NCBI GenBank assembly: GCA_900321055.1
Contig: ONUQ01000085.1
Span: 1-5,463 of the forward strand
Length of the DNA stretch: 5,463 nt
Direction: 5' to 3'
From: an uncultured Elusimicrobia bacterium
GTDB taxonomy: Bacteria; Elusimicrobiota; Endomicrobiia; Endomicrobiales; Endomicrobiaceae
Shown here: positions 1 through 5,463 of the stretch, piece by piece
Numbering within the stretch: the first letter of the stretch is position 1
Layout: the number at the start of each line of letters is the position of its first letter
The notes under the pieces: model-generated
Told to the model about the DNA's origin: nothing
Seen by the model: only the letters and a program-made list of their open reading frames with translations
Databases searched by the model: none
Made by a program: the position numbers and the translations under genes

Positions 1-77
1 ATATTTATAAAAAGTCAATATTTACCGAACTCATCCTTTTTATTATAATTAGCTTAATATTTTTATAAATTTTAGCT

Positions 78-656
78 TTATCTTCTATTCCTTTTCTTTA
101 ACGGAATCCAATAATATAACCCTGCACTTGTATTCACGGGAACAAATTTATTTTCTTCAGATAAAGATAAATTAATTTTTTCTATCGGTAAATATTCTAC
201 TATTCTTTGATTATATTGTTGTGGTATTTCTATACTTCTTGATAAATCACAATTATCTTCTTTTGTTATTTCAGAATTTATTATTTTTTGAACAAAATTT
301 TTAGATTGCTCAAGTGCATCGGCAGAAATCGCAGATATTATTTGAACAGCATAATCTCCAAAAATGCTTTTATTTTTTTCATACTGTTCTTGTAAAACAT
401 TCCCTATTGTTAAAATATAAGGACTAACTGCTATCCATTTTTCCGGGGCTTCAATATCTATATCAAAAGTCATAGATTCTTTTGAAAAAGTATCATATAC
501 AACTGCCGGTCTTATTATCTTGTCGCATATAAAACAAGATTTTTGTATAGCTTCCTCTATTTCAATATCTAAATCTTCAACATTAAGAAGTTTTTTTACT
601 ATTCTGGATACTTCTCTTGTCCGTATTGTTATCTTAAAATTTTTTATTTTTCTCAT
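78..656 (-). CDS. Divergent B12-dependent methionine synthase activation-domain-like protein
   Basis: This 192-residue soluble protein has no signal peptide or membrane segment. I relate it to the activation domain of cobalamin-dependent methionine synthase (MetH), which binds S-adenosylmethionine and helps re-methylate oxidised cobalamin. Three stretches support this: RPAVVYDTF near residues 49-57; the segment around 81-125 (ILTIGNVL, then GDYAVQIISAISADALEQ), which resembles the family's 'TLG ... LDA..s.a.E' region; and the C-terminal INLSLSEENKFVPVNTSAGL, which parallels 'MKLTESFAMWPGASVSGWY' of E. coli MetH. The RxxxGY-type SAM-binding motif expected between the last two is not recognisable; the equivalent stretch reads RSIEIPQQY. 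It may therefore be a non-canonical or non-SAM-binding relative. An in-frame TGA lies two codons upstream, so the ATG at 656 is the first possible start of its kind, but it has no clear ribosome binding site. The gene lies 94 bases after secF on the same strand and may be the operon's last gene or independent of it. Family assignment is by eye only. Confidence 0.5.
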   Translation of the reverse strand: MRKIKNFKITIRTREVSRIVKKLLNVEDLDIEIEEAIQKSCFICDKIIRPAVVYDTFSKESMTFDIDIEAPEKWIAVSPYILTIGNVLQEQYEKNKSIFGDYAVQIISAISADALEQSKNFVQKIINSEITKEDNCDLSRSIEIPQQYNQRIVEYLPIEKINLSLSEENKFVPVNTSAGLYYWIPLKKRNRR

Positions 657-730
657 AATTCAATTAAATCACTAACAACAAAATTTAATAAAATTAAAAA
701 AATCCAACTTGCCGTTATAAACTTTTTCAA
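653..730 (-). CDS. Possible 25-codon hydrophobic leader ORF (uncertain)
   Basis: In the gap between secF and the B12-related gene, a minus-strand frame starts at TTG (728-730) and reads (M)KKFITASWIFLILLNFVV, then SDLIEL and TGA. It has two lysines followed by a hydrophobic stretch of about 15 residues, like a tiny membrane or signal peptide. Its stop overlaps the next gene's start as ATGA (653-656), the classic layout for coupled translation, and that gene has no visible ribosome binding site of its own. Against it, the TTG start lacks a good ribosome binding site, and T-rich DNA encodes hydrophobic residues by chance. I list it as a possibility only. Confidence 0.2.
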   Translation of the reverse strand: MKKFITASWIFLILLNFVVSDLIEL

Positions 731-750
731 ATATCTACTTTCAAACTTTA

Positions 751-1671
751 TTATTTTTTTAAAGAATTATTCTTTTTAAATCTATCTCTTTTTCTCTTTT
801 CCCATTCATAGGTTAATGGAGCACAAACACATACACTGGAGAATAAACCAATTGCATTTCCTATAAACAAAGCTAAACCGAAATCACTTATAACTTCTCC
901 ACCTAAAACCAAAATAATAAAAGAAACCATTGCAACCGTTAAAGATGTAATAATAGTTCTTCCCAAAACTTGGTTAATACTAACATTTATAACAGAAGCA
1001 AAACTTTGTTTTGCTATAAGTCTTAAATTTTCTCTTATTCTGTCAAACAACACAATCGTATTATTAATAGAATAACCGACTATAGTTAAAAGAGCAGCAA
1101 CTAATGTTAAATCTATTTGTCTGTCTGTCAAAACCATCACACCAAAAGTAACAAAAACATCATGAATTAAAGCTAAAACTCCAACTATTCCCCATAATGC
1201 CGATTTGAATCTAAAAGCAACATAAACAATAATACCCATAAAAACAAAACTAAAAGCATACATTGCCTGCTTTGACAAATGTTTACCAACTGCAGGACCA
1301 ACATATTCAACTCTGTCTGTTGTTATTTGTGTATCTGCTAATTTTGATTGCAACACAGAAGATATTTCAGAAGCCATCTCTTCTTGAGATTTATCTGTTT
1401 TTTTTACTCTTACAATTATTCCCTGTTTGCCTGTTGACTGTAATTCAAAATCTAAATTTTTTTGTGAAGATAATCCTTGTCTTACAACATCCAATTGAAC
1501 ATCTTTATTAAAAGAAAATTGCATTAAAATACCACCGCTAAAATCTATACCATAACTTGGACCTTTCACAGTCAAACCCAAGATACCTAAAGCTAACAAT
1601 ATTATTGATATTGTAAATGCTATATATCTTTTACCTACAAAATCTATATTAGGTGTTTTAAAAAATTGCAC
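751..1671 (-). CDS. secF: Protein translocase subunit SecF
   Basis: SecF is an inner-membrane RND-type subunit that pairs with SecD and YajC and uses the ion gradient to complete export through SecYEG. The 306-residue length is normal for a separate SecF. A first membrane helix lies at about residues 17-36, followed by the signature GIDFSGG (41-47), a periplasmic domain to about 135, and five more helices (about 137-154, 158-180, 188-209, 236-257, 262-286). The family motif GYSINNTIVLFDRIREN spans 199-215, and the conserved Arg of the next helix is R238 in GRTIITS. The usual Asp of the 'ND' pair in the helix-4 motif is replaced by Asn204 (codon AAT). The start is GTG at 1669-1671, chosen because a strong GGAGG (1681-1685 on the plus-strand numbering) sits 9 bases upstream. 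It lies 19 bases after secD, so the two are surely co-transcribed. The identification is secure. Confidence 0.97.
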   Translation of the reverse strand: MQFFKTPNIDFVGKRYIAFTISIILLALGILGLTVKGPSYGIDFSGGILMQFSFNKDVQLDVVRQGLSSQKNLDFELQSTGKQGIIVRVKKTDKSQEEMASEISSVLQSKLADTQITTDRVEYVGPAVGKHLSKQAMYAFSFVFMGIIVYVAFRFKSALWGIVGVLALIHDVFVTFGVMVLTDRQIDLTLVAALLTIVGYSINNTIVLFDRIRENLRLIAKQSFASVINVSINQVLGRTIITSLTVAMVSFIILVLGGEVISDFGLALFIGNAIGLFSSVCVCAPLTYEWEKRKRDRFKKNNSLKK

Positions 1672-1680
1672 AGTATTATT

Positions 1681-1685
1681 CCTCC
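1681..1685 (-). promoter_or_regulatory. Ribosome binding site of secF (GGAGG)
   Basis: This is the strongest Shine-Dalgarno sequence in the minus-strand operon. It lies in the 19-base gap between secD and secF, 9 bases before a GTG. It decides the non-ATG start, because the first in-frame ATG lies well inside the mature SecF sequence. Confidence 0.75.
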
Positions 1686-1690
1686 AATTA

Positions 1691-3115
1691 TTATAATTTT
1701 ATTTTATTTATAAAGTTTTCTTTAAATAAGAAATCATATATTAATTTTGTAACAACTATTGCCGTAAACATACTGATACATAAACCTATTGTTAATGTAA
1801 CAGCAAAACCTTTTACAGGTCCCGTTCCAAATTGGAACAAGAAAACTGCTGCTATTAATGTTGTTAAGTTTGAATCAAAAATTGTTACAAAAGCTTTATC
1901 ATATCCGGCATCAACTGCAACTCTTGATGTTTTTCCAAGATTTAATTCTTCTCTAATTCTTTCCAATATCAACACATTCGCATCCACCGCCATAGCAAGT
2001 GTTAAAGCAATACCTGCAATACCCGGCAATGTCAATGTAAACTGAAAATAAGACATTACTCCCATAAGTATAAAGAAATTCAAACATAAGGCAAAATCTG
2101 CAATAAGTCCGGAAAAGCCATAATATATAAACATAAATAAAAGAACAACGGCTACACCAATTAATGCAGAAGAAAAACCTTTTTTAATAGAATCATCACC
2201 AAGACTTGGTCCGACTGTTCTTTCTTCTATTATATTAACAGGAGCCGGTAAAGCACCTGCTCTTAATACAGTTGCTAATAATTTTGCATCCTCAGAATTA
2301 AAATTACCTTCTATTATTGCTCTTCCATCCGGAATTTTTGATCTTATAACAGGAGCAGACTGAACCACACCGTCAAGCACAATAGCTAAATTTCTATCTA
2401 TATTTGCACCTGTAATATCTGCAAATAACATTCCTCCTTCTTGATTGAATTCCAAAGATACATGAGGAAACCCAAAACCGCCTGAAGCAAGTTCAACTTT
2501 TGCATTAACTAAATATGCTCCGGTTAATGTAGCTTTTTTTAGTAAATAAACTCTACCGTTTTCTTTACTGTCTGCTATAAAATATCCCTCCGGAATAAGT
2601 TTCGCAATTTCAGGATCACTTGAAGCTTGTGCTGCACCGGATAATTTTTTTTCTGACATTTTAGCTTGTATTTTATTTAAAGCATCGGTATCCGTACTAA
2701 CTAAACAAAACTCTAACAATGCTGTTTTTCCAATAAGTTCTTTTGCTCTTTTAGGATCTTTTATTCCGGGAAGCTGAACAACTATCCATCTATCTCCTTG
2801 TTTTGCAATCAAAGGTTCAGCTACACCAAATTGGTCAATTCTGTTTCTAATAATTTCTACCGCTCTAGCAACGGCATCTTTTATTGCTACTTTCTCATTT
2901 AATTTAGAAGCATCTACTTCTAATAACAGATGAGTTCCTCCTCTTAAATCAAGACCTAAATTCAAAGTCTTTCCAATAATCGGATCTTTTGCCTGTTCTG
3001 CTTTTGCTTTTTCATCGTCACTCATTCTATACCATTCAAATGTAGGGAATAAAAAATAACCCGAAAGAATGATTAACAACGCTGTAACTACTGTTCTAAA
3101 TCCTAGTTTGTTCAT
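1691..3115 (-). CDS. secD: Protein translocase subunit SecD
   Basis: SecD is the larger partner of SecF in the SecDF-YajC complex, which pulls translocating proteins to the outer face of the membrane. The protein has 474 residues, within the range for a stand-alone SecD. The order is: an N-terminal helix at about 8-25; the signature LNLGLDLRGG (51-60); a large periplasmic region including GVAEPLIAKQGDRWIVVQLPG (97-117, read in parts) and the P1 head at about 130-270; then five helices from about 314 to 460. The helix-4 motif AMAVDANVLILERIREEL (374-391) retains Asp378, the residue matching the proton-pathway Asp of characterised SecDFs. The start ATG directly follows the TAA of the upstream HD gene with no spacer. 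An AGAGG in the last codons of that gene (3128-3132), 12 bases upstream, may act as the ribosome binding site. Translation of the two genes is therefore probably coupled. Confidence 0.97.
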   Translation of the reverse strand: MNKLGFRTVVTALLIILSGYFLFPTFEWYRMSDDEKAKAEQAKDPIIGKTLNLGLDLRGGTHLLLEVDASKLNEKVAIKDAVARAVEIIRNRIDQFGVAEPLIAKQGDRWIVVQLPGIKDPKRAKELIGKTALLEFCLVSTDTDALNKIQAKMSEKKLSGAAQASSDPEIAKLIPEGYFIADSKENGRVYLLKKATLTGAYLVNAKVELASGGFGFPHVSLEFNQEGGMLFADITGANIDRNLAIVLDGVVQSAPVIRSKIPDGRAIIEGNFNSEDAKLLATVLRAGALPAPVNIIEERTVGPSLGDDSIKKGFSSALIGVAVVLLFMFIYYGFSGLIADFALCLNFFILMGVMSYFQFTLTLPGIAGIALTLAMAVDANVLILERIREELNLGKTSRVAVDAGYDKAFVTIFDSNLTTLIAAVFLFQFGTGPVKGFAVTLTIGLCISMFTAIVVTKLIYDFLFKENFINKIKL

Positions 3116-3802
3116 TTAAAGTAATTTCCTCTCATTTATTATTAATTCAAACTTACAATTTAAAAATCTTGCTGCCACTCTACACATTGTCATTCTGGAC
3201 ATAAATATTTCAAAATACTCTATAACTTGAGCTATTTTGGTATCTATATTCAAATTTAAAGATATATTTTTTTTATCTTTATCTATTTGTAAAAAAGATC
3301 TGTCAACCGCATAATTCACTCTATCATGAATATCTGCAGAAATCATATTAATATTTCTTACCCTGGTTTTATGAACATCCGACTTATCTGCTATCATAAG
3401 TGCTGCAGCAACGGAATTAACAGGTTCTCCTATTTCTTCTTCATGATTTCCGACAGCAGAAACGATTAAAGCAACTTCATCAGCGGTAAAACCAATTTTT
3501 CTCAATAAATGTAATGCCATCAACCCTGCAGATTGACCGTGATCTTGCCTATTTATAACATTTCCTATATCGTGAATATATCCGGCAATAGCTGCAAGTT
3601 CTTGCAATCTTTTGGGATACCCTAAAGTTGACAATATGCTTTCCGCCATAGACGAAACCATACTAACATGCCTATATCCGTGCTCCGTATAACCAATTGC
3701 CCCCAAATAATCATTTGCAGCTTGAATAAAGCTATTTACTTCCTGATTAGCTTTCACATCTTTAAGCATTACATTTGAAAAAGTAAGTTCTTTTGTATTC
3801 AT
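3116..3802 (-). CDS. HD-domain metal-dependent phosphohydrolase in the sec operon
   Basis: This 228-residue soluble protein of the HD superfamily should coordinate divalent metal and hydrolyse a phosphate ester, but the substrate is unknown. Visible metal-ligand candidates are H45 (in EHGYRH, 40-45), the H77-D78 doublet in GYIHDIGN, H88 in DHGQSAG, H120 in GNHEEE and D139 in MIADKSD. This H...HD...H...H...D pattern is complete, so the enzyme looks active. Further conserved-looking blocks are PVNSVAAALMIADKSDVH (127-144), HDRVNYAV (159-166) and the C-terminal FELIIN. I recall very similar proteins in Clostridia and related anaerobes, but cannot verify that here. No GGDEF, GYP, ACT or TGS domain is attached, which argues against a (p)ppGpp synthetase/hydrolase or an HD-GYP cyclic-di-GMP enzyme. 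It lies 2 bases after yajC and abuts secD (TAA then ATG), so it is co-transcribed with the export genes. It has no clear ribosome binding site and probably relies on coupling to yajC. Confidence 0.9.
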   Translation of the reverse strand: MNTKELTFSNVMLKDVKANQEVNSFIQAANDYLGAIGYTEHGYRHVSMVSSMAESILSTLGYPKRLQELAAIAGYIHDIGNVINRQDHGQSAGLMALHLLRKIGFTADEVALIVSAVGNHEEEIGEPVNSVAAALMIADKSDVHKTRVRNINMISADIHDRVNYAVDRSFLQIDKDKKNISLNLNIDTKIAQVIEYFEIFMSRMTMCRVAARFLNCKFELIINERKLL

Positions 3803-3804
3803 TT

Positions 3805-4188
3805 TTATTTTTTCACTATTTCAGGAGTAACCGGTTCGTTAGGATTTTTTACACTAACAATAGCAGTTTTAGAAATTCTTACTCTAACTCCTTGCGAAAT
3901 TTCTGCCTCAATATCCTGTTCTTTTACTGCTACTACTCTTGCATATATTCCGCCGGAAGTTAATACAGTATCATCTTTTTTTATAGCATTTATTTGTTTT
4001 TCCAGCTCTTTTTTTTGTTTTTGTTGTGGTCTAATTAAAAACAACCAAAAAAATATAAATATTATCAATAATGGCATTAAGCCACCAAAAGCACTCCCTG
4101 TTTGTGCAGCTGTAGATGCTACATCTTCCGCAAATAAATTTTTAGAAAAAAACATAATTGAACATAATAAAAAAGTAATCTTTGCCAT
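3805..4188 (-). CDS. yajC: Preprotein translocase subunit YajC
   Basis: YajC is the small accessory membrane protein of the SecDF-YajC complex. The reading frame begins with two Met codons (4189-4191 and 4186-4188). I prefer the second, giving 127 residues, because the GGGG of the upstream sequence GACGGGGTATT sits 7 bases before it but only 4 before the first. Using numbering from the first Met, a signal-like hydrophobic stretch spans 5-21 and ends in LFAED. A membrane helix spans about 38-54 and is followed by the family hallmark RPQQKQKK (54-61). A basic, helical then beta-rich cytoplasmic part follows, with DDTVLTSGGIYARVV (73-87), the conserved core of the family. An additional hydrophobic N-terminus ahead of the usual helix is seen in some YajC proteins. 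It is the first gene of the operon yajC-HD-secD-secF. Confidence 0.95.
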   Translation of the reverse strand: MAKITFLLCSIMFFSKNLFAEDVASTAAQTGSAFGGLMPLLIIFIFFWLFLIRPQQKQKKELEKQINAIKKDDTVLTSGGIYARVVAVKEQDIEAEISQGVRVRISKTAIVSVKNPNEPVTPEIVKK

Positions 4189-4307
4189 CATAATACCCCG
4201 TCTTTAAGCTATTGGATTTTTTGTTTGAATGATATTTTAAAGAGTGTTTGTATTTAATTTCTAAAAAAGTATCTTCTTCCACCAAAGCCTTTTAATTATA
4301 CCCCCTA

Positions 4308-4336
4308 ATTTTAACATAAAAATAAAATTATGTAAA
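4308..4336 (-). promoter_or_regulatory. Predicted sigma-70-type promoter of the yajC-HD-secD-secF operon
   Basis: On the minus strand, TTTACA (4336-4331) and TAAAAT (4313-4308) are separated by exactly 17 bases and each matches the sigma-70 consensus at five of six positions. Transcription would start near 4301, in a run of five G, leaving a leader of about 110 bases before yajC. A perfect TATAAT lies a little downstream (4300-4295) but without a good -35 element at the right distance; it could be an alternative -10. In DNA this AT-rich, promoter-like strings arise by chance, so the support is the spacing, the position and the orientation. Confidence 0.45.
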
Positions 4337-4545
4337 TACATATTATATGCATAATTATAATTGTACTAATTCTATAGACATTAAACTTTTACAAAGAACA
4401 ACTATATATGATACTTTAAATATTTTATAAAAAAATCCATATTATTACTAATATTTTTAAAAATTTAACATTTAAAAAATTAAAAAATTCTTTAACCTAC
4501 AATTATAACAGCTATATAAAATTCTTACACAACCAATACAAACAG

Positions 4546-4574
4546 TTGTAAAACAATATCAAAATTATTATAAT
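4546..4574 (+). promoter_or_regulatory. Predicted sigma-70-type promoter of the tRNA-Arg/nfu cluster
   Basis: TTGTAA (4546-4551) and a perfect TATAAT (4569-4574) are separated by 17 bases on the plus strand. The -35 element matches consensus at four of six positions. Transcription would begin near 4581, giving a leader of about 110 bases before the mature tRNA that would have to be removed by RNase P. A closer but weaker -10-like element (TATACA, 4649-4654) has no good -35 partner. Confidence 0.4.
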
Positions 4575-4690
4575 AAATAGAAATGTAATTATTAAGTTTC
4601 TTCTGCAAGAAAATAAAAAAAGCAAGAACAAAAATAGTAATTTATTTTTATACAAGTTTTAAATAAATTTTTTTCTGCTGACAATTAAAT

Positions 4691-4764
4691 GCGTCCATAG
4701 CTCAATTGGATAGAGCGTTTGACTACGAATCAAAAGGCTAGAGGTTCAACTCCTCTTGGACGCG
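4691..4764 (+). tRNA. tRNA-Arg (anticodon ACG)
   Basis: A complete cloverleaf can be drawn by hand. The 7-base-pair acceptor stem GCGTCCA/TGGACGC is perfect. The D-arm is GCTC/GAGC, and the anticodon stem TTTGA/TCAAA encloses the loop CTACGAA, with ACG at 4725-4727. The variable loop has 5 bases, and the T-arm is AGAGG-TTCAACT-CCTCT with the usual TTCA in the loop. The discriminator base is G (4764) and CCA is not encoded, so the CCA end must be added by nucleotidyltransferase. ACG is the usual bacterial tRNA-Arg whose A34 is deaminated to inosine by TadA, to read CGU, CGC and CGA. The nfu gene begins 34 bases downstream on the same strand with no terminator in between, so the two may share a transcript. 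Confidence 0.96.
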
Positions 4765-4787
4765 ATTGAGTAAAAAAAATAAAATAT

Positions 4788-4792
4788 AGGAG
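4788..4792 (+). promoter_or_regulatory. Ribosome binding site of the nfu-like gene (AGGAG)
   Basis: AGGAG lies 3 bases before the first of two adjacent ATG codons (4796) and 6 bases before the second (4799). The second spacing is far more usual, so this site decides the start in favour of 4799. Confidence 0.7.
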
Positions 4793-4798
4793 TATATG

Positions 4799-5020
4799 AT
4801 GAAAGAAAAAGTTGAAGCAGTTTTAAATGAAGTTAGACCTTCTCTTATGGCAGATGGCGGAAATGTAGAATTAGTTGAAATTACCGCAGATAACATTGTA
4901 AAAGTAAGACTGCAAGGTCATTGCGGATGTTGTCCGATGTCAACAATGACATTAGAACTTGGTATCAAAAAGACTCTCATGGAAAAAATTCCTGAAATAA
5001 AAGATGTTGTTTCTGTATAA
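4799..5020 (+). CDS. Nfu/NifU C-terminal-domain iron-sulfur cluster carrier protein
   Basis: This is a stand-alone Nfu domain of 73 residues (74 if the first of two adjacent ATGs, at 4796, is used). Such proteins bind a 4Fe-4S or 2Fe-2S cluster, usually at a dimer interface, and pass it to apo-enzymes in the cytoplasm. Numbering from the first ATG, the N-terminal helix leads to [16 protein letters not shown] (14-29), the family's typical 'R..L..DGG.v.l' signature. The cluster-binding CxxC is Cys43-Gly-Cys45-Cys46 in [18 protein letters not shown], followed by the last helix and [10 protein letters not shown] third Cys (45) inside the CxxC is unusual. There is no IscU-like N-terminal domain and no A-type domain, so it is not a full NifU or an E. 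coli-type NfuA. It follows tRNA-Arg, and its TAA directly abuts the ATG of the phosphodiesterase gene, suggesting coupled translation. Confidence 0.93.
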   Translation: MKEKVEAVLNEVRPSLMADGGNVELVEITADNIVKVRLQGHCGCCPMSTMTLELGIKKTLMEKIPEIKDVVSV

Positions 5021-5463
5021 ATGAAAATAGGTATTTTATCTGACACTCACAATAACATAGATAAACTATTGTAAAGCCATAAGTTTTTTTAATCTCCGGC
5101 AAGTAGAGTTTGTTTTGCATGCCGGGGATTTTTCTTTTTCGCAATCTGCAAAATATTTTTCAAATTTAAAAGTTCCTTTTTTAGCAATTTTTGGAAACAA
5201 TGATTTTGATATCTACGGACTCACAAAAACGATAGAACCTTTTGGTAATATTTATGATGCTCCTTATGAATTTGTACTGGATAATAAAAGTTTTCTATTA
5301 ACTCATCACTTATTTACCCCTACAAAAAAATATGCTTACATAATTTATGGGCACACTCACAAGCCTTCAATAATTACAACATATTACGGATTGCAAATAA
5401 ATCCCGGTGAAACTTGCGGTAGAAGATACGGCAGAAGTACGGTTGCTACTCTTGATACATCAA
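5021..5463 (+). pseudogene. Frameshifted YfcE/MJ0936-family metallophosphodiesterase, partial at the right edge
   Basis: The product would be a small calcineurin-like phosphodiesterase with a two-metal site. The first frame starts at 5021, directly after the nfu stop, and reads MKIGILSDTHNNIDKLL before TAA at 5072-5074. It contains the first metal motif, D8-x-H10. Removing one base at about 5072 joins it smoothly to the next frame (5073 onward: KAISFFNLRQVEFVLHAGDF), which is then open to the window edge. That frame keeps HAGDF, the GNND motif, THH, GHTH and INPGE, all in the order and spacing of MJ0936-type enzymes. The downstream frame has no good start of its own, since a TAG lies at 5058-5060 and the first possible start is a TTG at 5115. 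I see only this lesion, so inactivation is recent, or it is a sequencing error. A programmed +1 shift seems unlikely because the P-site codon TTG would have to re-pair with TGT. The C-terminus lies outside the window. Confidence 0.85.

Larger units (their letters stand above)
4192..4690. other. AT-rich divergent intergenic spacer without a supported gene
   Basis: This spacer of about 500 bases separates the minus-strand sec operon from the plus-strand tRNA/nfu cluster. It is visibly more AT-rich than the coding regions. I find no reading frame with protein-like character that has a start and ribosome binding site, and no strong hairpin followed by a T-run. It contains one promoter candidate facing each way. 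A weak inverted repeat, AATTATG at 4326-4332 and CATAATT at 4350-4356, encloses the small palindrome CATAT-T-ATATG (4339-4349) and overlaps the -35 element of the predicted yajC promoter. This could be an operator or chance in such AT-rich DNA. A decayed gene cannot be excluded. Confidence 0.6.

Noticed and set aside
1..77. A leftward ATG (32-34) after AAAAAGG, and a TTGACT (-35-like, 13-18 on the minus strand) near the window edge
   Set aside because: The ATG opens only nine codons before a stop. The -35-like string has no visible -10 because it lies too close to the edge. The stretch also has no convincing terminator hairpin after the B12-related gene.
657..750. A promoter for the B12-related gene (TTGAAA ... 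TATAAC on the minus strand)
   Set aside because: The spacing is 19 bases and the region is AT-rich, so the match is too weak to separate from chance.
1263..1511. An 82-codon plus-strand open frame
   Set aside because: It lies entirely inside secF on the opposite strand, has no ribosome binding site and encodes composition typical of an antisense shadow.
4142..4282. A minus-strand frame starting at GTG (4280-4282) that runs into the beginning of yajC
   Set aside because: It has a non-ATG start without a ribosome binding site, overlaps yajC out of frame and encodes a lysine/serine/tyrosine-rich sequence that resembles nothing I know.
5066..5078. Programmed +1 frameshifting in the phosphodiesterase gene, as in prfB
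   Set aside because: The site is TTG followed by TAA. The slipping tRNA would have to re-pair with TGT, and no upstream Shine-Dalgarno-like stimulator is present, so a mutation or sequencing error is simpler.

Overview
This AT-rich bacterial window holds a protein-export operon on the minus strand and a tRNA/iron-sulfur cluster on the plus strand, divergently arranged around a very AT-rich spacer of about 500 bases. Secretion and Fe-S genes are everyday bacterial functions. The separate SecD and SecF, the standalone Nfu domain, the HD protein of a type I associate with Clostridia and related anaerobes, and a cobalamin-linked protein suggest an anaerobe. The extreme AT content and a freshly frameshifted gene would fit a host-restricted lineage such as Endomicrobium (Elusimicrobiota). 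That placement is a guess from general character, not a match.

Minus strand, in order of transcription (right to left): a promoter near 4308-4336, then yajC (3805-4188), an HD-domain phosphohydrolase (3116-3802), secD (1691-3115), secF (751-1671), and, after a 94-base gap, a divergent protein resembling the activation domain of B12-dependent methionine synthase (78-656). Spacing is tight: 2 bases between yajC and the HD gene, none between the HD gene and secD (stop TAA directly followed by ATG), and 19 bases between secD and secF. YajC, SecD and SecF form the accessory complex that works with SecYEG and uses the ion gradient to help pull proteins across the membrane. The HD enzyme in the middle of this operon has no assigned role in export and is the best candidate here for an uncharacterised functional link.

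Plus strand: a promoter near 4546-4574, tRNA-Arg(ACG) (4691-4764), a small Nfu-type Fe-S carrier (4799-5020), and a YfcE/MJ0936-type metallophosphodiesterase whose ATG abuts the nfu stop codon. This last gene is broken by a single-base frameshift after 17 codons, although every downstream metal-binding motif is still present. It runs off the right edge.

Points most worth a second look are the HD gene inside the sec operon, an Asp-to-Asn change in the SecF transmembrane motif known for proton transport, the one-lesion phosphodiesterase, a possible 25-codon hydrophobic ORF that overlaps the start of the B12-related gene by ATGA, and the loss of the expected SAM-binding motif in that gene. I see no CRISPR array, insertion sequence or convincing rho-independent terminator.
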